NCBI GenBank assembly: GCA_002803225.1 | Contig: NXFV01001024.1 | Span: forward strand, 1-25,292 | From: Gamarada debralockiae | Taxonomy: Eukaryota > Ascomycota > Leotiomycetes > Helotiales > Hyphodiscaceae | Reading direction: 5' to 3' | DNA: 25,292 bases | Shown: positions 9,031 through 22,224 of the stretch, one piece after another | Numbering within the stretch: the first letter of the stretch is position 1 | Layout of the letters: each line of letters begins with the position of its first letter | Made by a program: the position numbers and the translations under genes | The notes under the pieces: model-generated | Databases searched by the model: none | What the model was told of the DNA's origin: nothing | Seen by the model: the letters and a program-made list of their open reading frames with translations, nothing else

Positions 9031-9746
9031 TGCGCCCGAGATACCAAAGACGAATTCTTCATTTTAGCCAACCTCGCATGACTTGTTCATTCCCATTGTC
9101 TCTCGTCTGGCGGGGTGAATCTATTGAGGGTGTTGAATTTAGATCGATTCCCAAGGCCTGGGACATATCCGAACTGCTACTTAAATTCCATTTGGGCTTC
9201 CCCAGTAGATTTATTTTTGAATTCCGCATTAAAAAGCTATAATTTCCAAAATTATAGAATACAATAGAAATCGGGGGTAACTTCACTTTAATAGGGGATA
9301 TTGTAGTCGCTAGGGCGCCTTGGGCACCAATTGCAGCTGGAACGCGACATTATAGCTTGAGAACCACGAACCTCTACTCTCTATATTATTATAGACTTCT
9401 TTTATAGCTATTTATATCACTTTTGCAATTACAATGGCCCTTTCTCCTCGAATACTTCATGTGCACGGGTCCGGGGCACATTCTGCCAAGAGTGTTTCAT
9501 TGTTCGTTCGCAGAAGCGGTCTGAGGCCAAGGACACACTCCCAAGCATTGGAGAGGTCGATTTCCAACCCAAGATGCTAATTAAGAGTGTCGAGAGTGAT
9601 CAATTCGAGGATATTGGTTCCAGTGGTACCGGAAATGGAGGTGATGGCCAGCGGAGGCAGCGCCGAATAGTCTCTTGTAGCCACGTCTTCTCTCAAGGGC
9701 TACGTTTCTAAAAGCAACATAAGTATCGATTTCACAACGGAGCGCA
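9031..9746. other. Intergenic with a possible decayed coding fragment (minus strand, about 9468-9735)
   Basis: On the minus strand a frame reads through REDVATRDYSALPPL, then an internal stop, then LGLEIDLSNAWECVLGL, with stops TAG at both a Gln-like position and after 'TLN'. It looks like old coding sequence but I do not recognise it and it has no start. The rest of the interval shows nothing. Confidence 0.2.
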
Positions 9747-11480
9747 TTAGATGTCGAATCGTGCTGCTCTTTCTAGCCGGAACATGGCTGCTTCGAAGGC
9801 TTGCTTCCCAAGTCGGTTATGGATAAAGTCGACCCACACCATCGATCTCAGTATTTCGCGCGCCTGCGGCCAAGAGTCGATACCGGCACGAAGAATAGCC
9901 TTGTCAAGCCAGAGACTCCGCCAGTCCGCCGGAGAATGTTCCTTGTGTGACACCACATGTGACAACATTGTCAACCAAAGTACAATAGGTACGGGTAAGT
10001 CAATGTCCGCAGATTGGAGCAGCCTAAACAAGGCGTTGCTATAGAGATTCAACAGATGATCGTAGGGCTGTTTCATAAAATGCCGTTGCATGAATATCGT
10101 CGAAGAAAAAGCTAGCAAGCCGGCGCGAATCGCTTCCTGCAAGGGGTCGCTCTCAAAAGACAGATGGGCGAGTCGGTAAAGAATAGAAATCATCATCTCA
10201 TTATAGGTGTTTGGTGAGAGCTTGCGTGTCGTCTGGTAGGCAAGATTGCTGATACAGGAGAAAGAATGGAGGTCTCTCAAGGCATTGTGTAGTCTTCTGT
10301 CCACGGTAGTCTCTACGAAGGCACGTACGTTAGCGTCATGAGGCTGGTGGCTGCATTTAATTAGGCCACGATCCGCGATGAAGCAATCCCATGAGATTCC
10401 TTCTTTGAAGAGACGTGGTCGGCGTCCAAACAGCAACGCATACGCCAAATCGGCCCTAGCTATCGGATCAGTATTATACTTAAAGGAAACCGTGTACATG
10501 TTTGAATCTGGTCAATAAAGAGCTGAGACAAACCTGCAGACCTTGACCTGCATATTATTGTGCGTATTTAGCGCCCGCACTCCCCCTCTTAGGCTGACAA
10601 TCTTCTCCAAGCCTTTGATATGGTTTGCGACAGCCGCAAAATCTTCCGTGAGCTCTGCAGCCGCCGCCAGCGTGATGACAACCATGATCGTAGAATCAGA
10701 TATCATAGATGTCTGGTCGAATTCATTAAGCCGAGCCTGAAGAAGTTGCAGGGTTTGGGCGTAGTGGAAGCAGGCAAGGCGGCTTAGTTGGTTATGCAAA
10801 TCGCTTTCTACAAAAGCCCGAACCGAAAACAGCATCGAATGGAGGCAGCAGATGTCGCTGATCATATACGGAAACCAGCCCCTCTCCACAGGATGAACGT
10901 CAAGGCAAATCTCGTAGGGATATACTCCATGCTTATTAAGGTCAATCACTGTGAGTCTTCTTAGTCAGGTTCCATCCCAGTATGCCTATCGTTCCGTTTG
11001 AGAGGCACGTGAGTGAAGATAAGAGGCGGATTGTGCATACATTTGACCAAGTCTTGAATCATGTAAGGCTCGACTCCTGACGGCAGTTGTAGTCCAGAAA
11101 AATCCGCACCGACCCGCCTGGGACTTGGTACTGATAAGATGGACTCTGGGATTGGTACTTCCTCAAGTATAGCGTGTTTGAGCGACACAAGCTCACGATC
11201 GGGAGATATCCAGGACCGTAGCTGGGCGGCCTGTCGGCGTGCTACACCTGCTCTTGTCGCATGGCTCCTGATGGCTTTACGGTCGTGCTTGTCCAGGGTC
11301 TGGGCAGGCGTACTGACGACGAAATGAAGTCCGGCGGTGTCTGTTATGCCAGCCTCAGCTTCGAACAAGACAGGGTAAAGAATGCAAAGTATGCGGGTTA
11401 CTGTTGGTATAGCAGGCAGTGGCACAGAGTGCCTATGGACAGGGAATGATGCGGATTTACTCACACTTGGGCTTCGTCAT
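9747..11480 (-). CDS. Fungal-specific transcription factor without zinc cluster (PF11951-like)
   Basis: Four exons join in phase to 479 residues: complement(11465..11480), (11041..11340), (10534..10948) and (9747..10455). Introns are 124, 92 and 78 bp with GTGAGT, GTATGC and GTTTGT donors, and CTGAC/CTGAT branch sites in the latter two. The tiny first exon encodes only MTKPK plus one base. Residues 6-50 carry the FVVSTPAQ..DRKAIRSHATRAGVARRQ block that opens many fungal proteins of the Fungal_trans_2 type. The middle has AAAAELTEDF...HIKGLEKIVSLRGG and, restored by the third intron, KVCRADLAYAL, both family hallmarks. There is no Cys6 zinc cluster, so DNA contact, if any, is by other means or through a partner. 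It is probably a nuclear regulator. It is transcribed away from the reductase at 12090, with ~610 bp between starts, suggesting shared control. Confidence 0.78.
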
Positions 11481-11897
11481 GGCACTACTAGGGAAATCGT
11501 CTGGCGGTTGACCAAATTCGAAGCGTCAAGGAGGCTTGGCAAGAAGATCTGAGAAAAGTGTGCAGGATCAGGCGTGCGAACGAAATCACGGGTGGAAAGA
11601 GTGTTGCGTGTTGGATGATAAAGAGCGGTAATGCCGAAGGTATGGAAAGGGAGGGAGGGAAGCCGTGTTGGCGCACGGACTGTCAGGGAAAGTTTTGCCA
11701 AGACTTGTGGGGTATTCTGTTTCAGGCTAGCGCATTCGATGCCAAGACCTGTAGGATTTCCTCTTTGGGGACTGCAGCCATTCATGCGGCCAATCCACGC
11801 TGCATCAAATTTCTTCGCGGCTGAAAAGTAAAAGTCGAGACGGGAGCATAAGTGGCAATTTCAACGCATAATACGGATTTTGGCAACCTTTAAATGC

Positions 11898-11907
11898 CGG
11901 AATTCCG
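11898..11907. promoter_or_regulatory. CGG-N4-CCG palindrome in the divergent promoter
   Basis: CGGAATTCCG is a perfect palindrome with inverted CGG triplets, the half-site type bound by fungal Zn2Cys6 regulators. It sits 183 bp before the reductase start and 30 bp before its TATA box. The neighbouring regulator lacks a zinc cluster, so another protein would be the reader. A ten-base palindrome can occur by chance. Confidence 0.3.
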
Positions 11908-11928
11908 ACTGAGACCCGAGCCTTGCAA

Positions 11929-11936
11929 TATAAATA
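11929..11936 (+). promoter_or_regulatory. TATA box of the reductase gene
   Basis: TATAAATA lies about 154 bp before the ATG at 12090, followed by a pyrimidine-rich leader. A CCAAT pentamer is present further upstream near 11790. Confidence 0.5.
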
Positions 11937-12089
11937 ACCCTGCTTCTCTGCTTTTGTGACGGTTTTACTGATTTCTAAAACCAAGCACACATTCCAAATC
12001 AGCATCATCATCGCATCTACTGACTTGAGGTTCATCCGCACCGTCACTTTTTCCCTCACCCTTAAAATTAAATCATATTCTAGCCCAAC

Positions 12090-13217
12090 ATGGTCGCCTC
12101 TAAGGATATGCCCACTTTGCCAAAGAACTTCGGCAAGGTCTTTTGGAACAATCAGTTCAAGGTCAAAATAGAACTCCCGACTCGAAGCAAGTTCCCCAGC
12201 TTGGAGGGTAAAGTCGCAATTGTTACAGGCGCCAACTCTGGTCTTGGCTTCGAGTCGGCAAGGCAGCTCCTGACCCTTAGCCTGTCCCATCTTGTGGTAG
12301 CTGTGCGGTCTATTGAGAAGGGTAAAGCTGCTGCTTTAAAACTTAGCCGGGCAAATCCTGCAGCAGTTATCGATATCTGGGCCCTGGATATGGAGTCGTA
12401 TGACTCTGTGCAGGCCTTTGTCCGCAAATGCGATACTGAGCTCTCACGCATTGACTACACAATCTTGAATGCTGGTATCAACCCTGTCGCTTTCAGCACA
12501 ACCCGCTCCACTGGACATGAGACTGCCATCCAAGTCAACCATCTTAGCACAATTCTACTTACTATTCTCCTGCTGCCTGTTCTTAAGGCTAAATCAACCC
12601 GAGATAATCCTGCACGGCTGACGGTTGTCAACTCCATCACGGCCCATCTGTGCAAGTTCCCGAACCGTGACCAGCGACCTCTTCTACCTTCCTTTGACGA
12701 CACCAAGTTAACCCCGTGGGATCCCAGTGAGCGATACGGCGTGTCAAAGCTTCTGCCTCAGCTTTTTTTGGTCAAGCTGACAGAGCATGTTAAGTCTGAC
12801 GATGTCGTCATTAACATGGTCGACCCGGGCTTGACGAAGGGCACAGGTCTGGCCCGCGATGCGAGTGGTGCACTTCTGATAGCCTCAAAAGCATTCTTCT
12901 CAATCGCTGGTAGACCCGTGGACAGAGGGGCTGCCACATATGTTGATGCCTTGCTGGGTCACGGCAAAGAGTCACATGGATGCTTTCTCATGAATACCAA
13001 GATCTCGCCGTAAGTATATCCAATCGGCCTTTCCTTCCATTTGAACTCAACGGGATTGAGTGGGTTTCGGAATATGACTGACAAGGGCACCAATGGCAGA
13101 CTTGCTACTTTCTACTACACCACCGACGGAAAGACGGCGAAAGAACAGGTCTGGGAAGAAACCATGAAGGAGCTGAGCTTTGCCCATGTAGAGGAGATTG
13201 TCGCCTCCATGAAGTAA
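12090..13217 (+). CDS. Short-chain dehydrogenase/reductase
   Basis: Exons 12090-13009 and 13100-13217 join across a 90-bp intron (GTAAGT donor, CTGAC branch, GGCAG acceptor) to give 345 residues, typical of the larger fungal SDRs. The Rossmann glycine motif TGANSGLG is at residues 46-53, NAG at 127-129, the catalytic Ser in VVNSI at 182, and YGVSK with Tyr216 and Lys220. PG at 246-247 follows the last core strand. The protein should be a soluble NAD(P)-dependent oxidoreductase; substrate and cofactor preference cannot be read. The second exon supplies the family's C-terminal WEETMKELSF block, confirming the splice. The start context is CCCAACATGG. Divergent to the transcription factor gene, it is the best candidate for that regulator's target. 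It belongs to the retinol-dehydrogenase/WWOX-like fungal SDR group by general look. Confidence 0.88.
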
Positions 13218-14124
13218 TTGCAACCAAACTATAGCGCACCTTTTCTGTTTTCAACGCCCAATGTTATGCCAATATGAATATTTAGTCAAATTTCAGTTCT
13301 AAAATACAACTAATTGAGGCTCTTTCTTACTTGATCAGATACTTGATGAGGAATATTATCGCAACGATTCAGGCCCCATTTGAAGGCTTTATGCAGGCAA
13401 AATCGGGTTTGAAAAGTATGAGAGGCTTTTGTATGGATTACTTGAGTTCTTCAATCACCCTTCACTCGCAGCAAGAAGCGCAGGAAGTATTACCTCATGC
13501 CCTTTATCGCTGCTGGGCCAGGCGAGCAAACGGCGAACCAGCGACTAAGCCGGGCGATCAACATCGACAACAACAAGTAACACAACATGACACCATGCCC
13601 TCGCAACAAGCCGGCAACGCCTAAGGAGCTCTATAATTTTGATGCTATAGTGATGCGACGCCGCAGGGCCGTAGGTTCGCCCGTAGGAGGCCGTAGAGCG
13701 ATCGCATGCTCTCGCGTCGCGCTACTCCCAAAAGCGTAAATTCTAGACATTACGTGAGCTGGCTCGCTATTCCTAAAATATTGCAAGTGTTGGAAGGTTT
13801 CATAGAAGCAAGACAAGGCAAAACCACCTAGGCAGCAAAGTTACATTGACAGAGTCTGCTTACAATGGCTAGTATGCCTGCTAATTATAGCTAGGTTCAT
13901 GCAGCGGCGAGATTGCATCGAGAAAGGGATTATCCTACGGCTCAGGTTACCATTTACTTGATCAAAAGAGAGTCGGAAGTTGTGCATGGGCAGAGCACTG
14001 TCTCTGAGATGTTTTAACCCTTTACATGGATGACGCCGGCCGCAGAAATCATACCAGCAACCTCGCACCCCCTGTGTCATTGCAACTCTGTTGCTGATGT
14101 GATTCTGCTCTGCCAGGATTTATG
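13218..14124. other. Intergenic, no gene supported
   Basis: The 97-codon plus-strand open stretch at 13331-13624 ends in a low-complexity Gln-rich tail and lacks a recognisable domain. The GC-rich patch at 13650-13735 contains several short palindromic pieces (for example GCGATCGC near 13698) but no clear repeat boundary. Confidence 0.4.
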
Positions 14125-14700
14125 TGAATCTCCCAGTGCCACTGGGCTTTGGTACGGCTTAGTGGACGTTGCACCGATGCTGCCTGAAGCTCCACCTCTG
14201 TTTTGCATGAATCCCTTAGTGCCACTGGACCCTTGATGTGACTTCTTTCTGAACACGGCATCACCCAGCTGATCCTCCACCCCGTTTTGCATGAATCCCA
14301 AGGTGCCACTGGCCTTTGGTGTGACTCTTCATAGACGCGGCCTTGCCGATGCATGAATATGCACCTCACTTTTACCTCTACCCAGCTAACATCACATTTC
14401 GTGCAGTTCTATGCTCCTAGCTGCCAGCATTTGTATAGATCTCCCCAGTGCCACTAGGCCTTGGTGTGAATGCTCCTGAACAAGTATCGCCTCCAGTGGG
14501 ACCCACCGCCCCTTCTACGCGAAACTTCCAGTGCTATTGGTACTTGATGTGACTGCTCTTCGATGCGGCATCGCCGATACATGACTCCACCTCGTTCTGA
14601 CCCTGACCCAGCTGATCCTGCAGCCCTTTGTCAGTGAACTGTGCCGAGGATGTGATGCTGCCTTACCGTAATTCACATGAATCTCTCAGTTCCACTGGCC
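14125..14700. repeat. Degenerate tandem repeat, about 84-bp period
   Basis: A motif close to TGAATCTCCCAGTGCCACTGG recurs near 14125, 14208, 14292, 14436, 14520 and 14678. It is usually followed by a CTTTGGTGTGAC-like segment and, between copies, by variants of GATGCGGCAT and CCTCCACCTCTG. Spacings are about 83, 84, 144, 84 and 158 bp, so single units alternate with longer ones. Copies differ by many substitutions, implying age. Short open frames through it are a by-product of the repetition. I recognise no named element. Confidence 0.75.
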
Positions 14701-15620
14701 CCTAGTGACTCTTTGACCCTGGTACCGATGCGGCATGAACCTCCACCTCTGTTGTACGTCTACTAGCTGATCCTCGGAGCACCTTGGTCCCTTGCTCTCT
14801 GTAGACAGAACAAAGACTTAGCGAAAGAGAAGAAACGCGCGAGTAGAAGTAGCATCAAAAGATTTAAAGTAAAGAGGAATAAACTAAGTGCCACTGAGAT
14901 TATATTACATAAAATCGCCCCTGCGGACGTGAAGGAACGTTATCAATAATGAGGCTGAGCCGCTCATCACATGGATGTAAGCGAATGTGGATCCAAAGTT
15001 GGTTCTTGGAGGCATCCTGGTCATATAAGGGCCTAAATGGGATCGTTCCTAATTTTATCCCCCTTGTCTGGCAGCCCAAAATTAGCGTGGTCAGGGATCC
15101 CCTAATACGTTGTACTCAAAATACTACTCGCCCTTAATAGTGCGACGTAGAGACTAGCCTATAAGATTCATTAAATCGATTCGCTTAGCCTTTTATGCCC
15201 CTATTAGGCTAGTTCTGGGCGTCCGCGGCTATATTATTGCGTGGAGTTCATTAGTGACTAGCTTGATTACTATACCTCTACTCCGTGAAATCTTTAAGCC
15301 GTGCCCCCTCCCTCGGGAATTGTTTGTCTCAAGAGCCGCATTGGCAAAGTTATCAAATAGCAGCCTAAATTCCCTGTCCTTTTAAATTTAAACTTGGCCA
15401 GTTATATTTTACGCATTGCACTAAGTATTGCCCTGCTAATTTATACTACTTGGTACTTGTTATGTTTACCAGATTTCTAACTCCCAAAGGCTACATGTTA
15501 ATCCGTTAAAGGCCTCATAATTAGGAAAACATAAACCTTTAACCTTAAGATTCCTAGTTCCAAACCCTCTTTTACTCAGCTCTCCCTTCTTATAAACATT
15601 ATTCATTACTTTTCTCTCTC
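14701..15620. other. AT-rich intergenic tail downstream of the esterase
   Basis: No gene is supported. The 62-codon plus-strand stretch at 14949-15137 is probably chance. Composition becomes AT-rich towards 15,600, where the esterase's 3' end begins on the other strand. Confidence 0.4.
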
Positions 15621-17758
<2,138 letters not shown>

Positions 17759-18490
17759 TCTTCAAATTTGAGCGTTTAATGAAAGCAGACAGATGCCTTG
17801 CGTCTCTTTCAGGTTTCTCGGAGATCACGGGGGTTGATGAGGGATATAAGGTGTTCGCGATATTACACAAGGAGTTGCGCAAAAGACAAGTGGGACCGCA
17901 ACTGAGGGGTAAAAACTGTGGCGGGCGTAGGGCAAGCGCGGGGCGCCCGCTATCGACTCCCAACGTGGCTTTCAGCTAGAAGTATTGGAAGCATCGTCTT
18001 TTCGTTGGGTAATGAAATTTCCAGGTGACATTTGTGCACGTGTGCCTTGGCCATGCAGACCAGGTCACAGGGCCGGCATGCGTTCAGCAAGCTACAGCAA
18101 ATCGGGTCGGATCATTGCATGAAGCGAATTCCTAACGTAGCTCGGGTTCAGCAGTAATATGACGCTGTGTTGCAGGGTCGGGAAGCAGATGAAAGAACTA
18201 TGCCGGTTCGGATATTACCGAGATATTGTTCAGGGCTTTCCGACCGCTGCACGACGCTCTTAATAGATCCACTCAATCTGACGAAAACCATCATTGGAAC
18301 TACTCAGTTCACTTTTTCCTAGTATTTGAGACGAGCGACTAGCTCTATAGTTAAGGACAAAACTCTGCAGAGGTCACTACCATAACGAACACAAAATAGC
18401 AGGTAGGGGTTTCCTGAAATCTACGCACTATTCAAATCAATGCAAAGTAATGCGTGAGTACTTTCCAAAAGCCCATGCCCCGCACCCCAC
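17759..18490. promoter_or_regulatory. Promoter region of the carboxylesterase
   Basis: No gene is supported between the esterase start and the 3' end of the phospholipase D relic. A TTCGG-N6-CCGAG inverted repeat at 18207-18222 resembles the CGG-N6-CCG sites of Ppr1-type Zn2Cys6 regulators and lies about 450 bp upstream of the esterase start. The plus-strand open stretch at 17779-17979 is taken as chance. Confidence 0.35.
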
Positions 18491-21025
18491 TCAAGTATAA
18501 ACCTCATCAGTCAGCACATTAAGCTTCAACACGGACTTCGCAAAATCCACCCCATCCATAGACTTCAACAGCATCTCAACCAATGAACCCCTAACCCTAT
18601 CCAACCACTCCTTCAACTCCTCCACCTCACCAGGAAACTCTTCCTTAACAACATGACCATACTGATACGGCGGCGGAATCTGCCGCTCATTATCCGTCTT
18701 GCTCGGACTCACGAAATACCTCTGGAAGAAATCGTTATACTGCTTCCAGTTGCGGGCATTGTTAGAAGGGACGCAGTGGAATGCCTTGGCAAAGACCGCG
18801 GTGTTAACGGAAGCGGTGCTGTTCCAAAGGTCAGCGAATTCGCGTGATAGGAGGTACGGACGAGGAAGTCGGCGGCGGAGCCCCAATCGTACCTGTTGGG
18901 GTCCTTGTTGATGGGCATGGAGTTTGTATCGGGCTTGGTGTAGCCTTGGGGTGGGATTAGACTGAGGTGCTTCCGCATTAGTTGGCGTCTGAGAGACGCG
19001 GCGTGTCGCGAGGCTTGGAATGGCTGGCCACCCATGACGGAGTCAACTGTTGTGGGATCCTCGATCACGAGGGCGATTTCTGAATCATATTTGAGAGCCA
19101 GCTTGCTGGTAGCGATCATAATCCTCGTTCGCCTGCCCAGCAGCAGCACCTGTACTGTACCCTCTGCCATCATAACCCGCTCCGACAATAACATCATTTT
19201 CTGTTCTTGCATCCCGATAATTCACACCACTTGTTTGTTCAACACTTGCTATTGCTTTGCCAACATTGATTCGGTCATAGTTCCTTAGATTTTAGAATCG
19301 AATGTACTGCTTGGCATCCGGTACTCCACCGTTCTCAATAATTTCCATGATGCTGTAACCACCTCGACAGATGCTGTTATATTGGTATTCCATGATGGCC
19401 CGGGTGCAAAGACTGTCATCAGCATGCAAATCGGCCGCGCAGGCGGTGACTGAAGGCATGCAGACGATGACTTTGTACTTCTCGCTATTTTGATACGCTC
19501 GGATGCAACGTTCGGCAATGGCAGCTCCGATTTTGTTCCTGGCTGGGTGTTGGGCATCATCCGTAGCAGTAATAAAGAACTGATTCTCAATGTATACGTA
19601 GTGTTGGCTGTTGCTAATGATTCCAATGTATGCGTTTGCTATTGAGTGCTGGAAAAATAGCAAGGAATTTCAAGAGTGGACACTGTCTTCTCACCTGAGT
19701 AGAAACACCATTGCTCCATCTGGCACAGGCTGGATTGCCATACCTGAGGCTGGCTCTCTGAATCCGGTTGAACGTCTCGACGTATGACCAACTCCTTCAT
19801 GAACCCCATCACAAAGCTTATCGTAAAGGGTCCCGCCTCGACTGGTAAGACCACCGAAACGAGTGTGCTGGTTTACTGGAGAATCTGGGTCATCGGGACC
19901 AATATCTCTATCCTTTGGAACTAATCTCACGTTCTTCCCATCAGGATGGTAGTATTTATCAAAGATATCTTCGATTGTCAAAGTCAAAGGCTGGTACCGC
20001 TATCTTTCTGAACATCTGTGCGGTGAACATCGACTGAGGGATGCGAGTTGGCGTCCCAACGACTAAAGCACATATCGAGCCCACCCATGAAGGCAGTCTT
20101 GCCATCAAAGAGACACAGCTGCTGATGATGAGCCTAATAGAGAATGATATCATCATTTGCACCGCAGAGTGCGTGTAATGCATCTTCTAGGGTTTTCGCA
20201 GGTGGAAGCGACTTTAAGGAGAAGTTCTTGACACTGGACACGATCTCGGACTCGACTCCTTGTCCACTGGATATATGGTCTGGATGGTGGAAGACGACAA
20301 TATTGGGATGAAGTGCCTCCAGAGCTTGTTTGGTATGCTCAGAGCATACTACCGCCCAGTCAGCATGAAGTCTTCTCATCCGAATGCAATCGACTCACAT
20401 GTTAGAATGGCGGATACCTCCTTGTAGACAATAACTTTGGCTTTGACACCTCTTCGAGCAGCTGCAAAGAGCATTCGATCAAGCCGGTACTGCTCATTTT
20501 GCGATGGTGGTCTTCTCAAGTAGAGCTCTGCTTTTTGTCAGCTGACATGACCTGCCTGGGAGGACACATGATGCATACCTGAACTCAACCACCATTCCAA
20601 GATCCAAACACTCTCTCTGTCCTCCTCGATCGCCACAGAGACAGCCCAAAAGTAGCTACAGCCACAAACTACTTCGCATCGTTGCCTGTTTGAGGTGGCG
20701 CAAAGCAGTGGTATCGATTGTCACGGGCGGTCATATGCAGGCTGTGACATGCCGAATTTAGGTGGGTGTGAGAATGAATCTCGTTTTCGATGGCGCTTTC
20801 AACGACGCTAAGCTCATGCTTAACATCAATGGTGAAGCTGTGGAGCGCCGGCTTTGCTTCGTGGAAGAAAGATATGATGCTGCGTGGTGTTGTGAGCACG
20901 GATTGCGAGGCTGAGAAAGTGGGGTAAAAAGATGGACTAGATTTTATGTGCGAGGGCAAAAGACCGAGTTGCAGACACAGATGCGCATTCACTTTTGCTT
21001 TAAAACTAAACACCCACGTGTTCAT
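18491..21025 (-). pseudogene. Phospholipase D pseudogene (both HKD sites lost)
   Basis: Translated blocks follow fungal phospholipase D in order: NRYHCFAPPQTGN, SYFWAVS...SVWILEWWLSS, ELYLRRPPSQNEQYRLDRML, SEHTKQALEALHPN, AFMGGLDMCFSRWD, HYVYIENQFFITAT, YDSEIALVIED and a C-terminus ending TDEVYT. Introns at 20578-20528, 20398-20349 and 19694-19649 are still recognisable. It is dead several times over. TAG replaces Trp at 20669-20671 and at 20134-20136, just before the first HKD, and TAA replaces a likely Tyr at 19292-19294. Frameshifts lie near 20660, 20010 and 18880. A deletion with frameshift near 19090 removes the whole second HKD block, and another removes part of the centre near 19980. 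In the first HKD the catalytic HxK reads HxQ. A working enzyme would cleave phosphatidylcholine to phosphatidic acid; this copy cannot. Confidence 0.88.
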
Positions 21026-21059
21026 CGTAAAGTGTGAATTTACTTAGCTCTTGGGGATC

Positions 21060-21720
21060 AGGTGCGGCGTTTCAGGTCTGCCGGCAGCTAGTCACAGCAG
21101 AAGCAATTTGCTAGGTTGCGTGGAGCTGAAGCCATCCAGGGCCTCTCAGCGAATCACGTCCTTTCTCTTGCGCTGGAGCGACGATAGTCAAGTCGTTTCG
21201 TACGGAGACAACTTTAGCCTCACCATGGAGAAATATCGTCATCTAGCAAATTACTTCCTCACCAAGGCCGATGAGCTATGCAATACTCTCATGTTTGATA
21301 TCATTCCTGACATTGACCTCTCAAGCGTCAAGGATGATCTGTTAAACACGCAACATGGTTTCTCTTGAATAGTACCTACAGAACAAAACTTGCTGAAATA
21401 TATCTTGAGCTCTCTAGCATGGCTTGTATAACCCATCGGGGTGGGCTGGCCAAAAATGGACGCTAGAATTGGGGGGTTATCTTCTGCTATGAAAAGAAGG
21501 CGGATACCTTAACGGATATGCTTGCGAGTGGGCTACATACGTCATGCGGCCAACTCCCTTGCGCATCACAATTACTCACTCTGGAGTGCACGAATGGACT
21601 GTCTACTGCGCGTGGGTTGTATGTGTAGAATATACGTTATCCGTTACCATATGTCACGAATCCAAATTCAGGGCCTGGAAGGCAAAGTTAGAATAGGCTC
21701 AATTACAACCATTCTGAACT
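21060..21720 (+). pseudogene. Relic of a large multicopy fungal gene family (RecQ-associated type?)
   Basis: One frame from about 21160 reads YGDNFSLTMEKYRHLANYF and then VKDDLLNTQHGFS. A second frame, shifted at 21360, carries on with LAEIYLELSSMACITHRGG and LASGLHTSCGQLPCASQLL to about 21,720, with internal TAG codons near 21471 and 21627. The order and spacing resemble the long domain found in multicopy fungal proteins, some linked to RecQ-type helicases, where a W-rich block precedes a GQPAR-like motif. I place the family only from memory of its pattern. No start, no helicase motif and no intact end are visible, so it is a broken fragment. Confidence 0.35.
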
Positions 21721-22224
21721 AAGGAGGAAAGGAAGAGGGTTCGAAGAACCCTCGAGCTTAAATACAGTTGCGGACTAGGCTAAGCGATCCCGCACGTGAC
21801 AATAACAAAGGTCACATGACCGAACCGTGACAATTATCATTATGCTTCCTTTTCTTCTCTCTTTAGAGTATTCTCTTTGTATTAGACAATAGCATTAGTT
21901 TGAAACACGACTCTTGCTGGCCTGTCACAATAGCCCTCCTATATTCTAGTTAGTTTAGTATCTCTAAGTTCAAGTTCAATTATCTTTTCACTCCTGCTCA
22001 TTCAAGCCTTATAGCTAGCTATACACCTTGCCTGCTAGCGGCGTCGTCACGTGCTGCTGAACGTAATAGCCAACAACTTGCTAGGGTACTCTTTGACTTG
22101 CTTTCGGATAATTATACGTTTGCTATCTGTTATCCGCTTGTGCTATATCGGATACTTAAAGAGGAGGGCGTATTTGATATTATATTTACTATAGAATAAG
22201 GGTTAAAAGTAGAGCATTATATAC
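21721..22224. other. Intergenic between relic and LTR element
   Basis: No gene is supported. A frame without ATG is open for roughly 80 codons at about 21,953-22,201 and ends TIE-stop; it looks somewhat protein-like, but I recognise nothing in it. A GGTCA-CA-TGACC inverted repeat lies near 21810. Confidence 0.3.

Noticed and set aside
11477..11824. Overlapping open frames on both strands upstream of the regulator
   Set aside because: No family features. They lie in the divergent promoter and 5' leader region.
14049..14369. Minus-strand frame with repeated CKT-like motifs as a repeat protein
   Set aside because: The repetition comes from the DNA repeat of about 84 bp. The frame is not maintained over the longer units, and no start or splice context is convincing.
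21953..22201. Frame open for about 80 codons with protein-like composition
   Set aside because: It has no start codon, no recognised family and no splice continuation. It could be an old transposon fragment, but I cannot support it as a gene.
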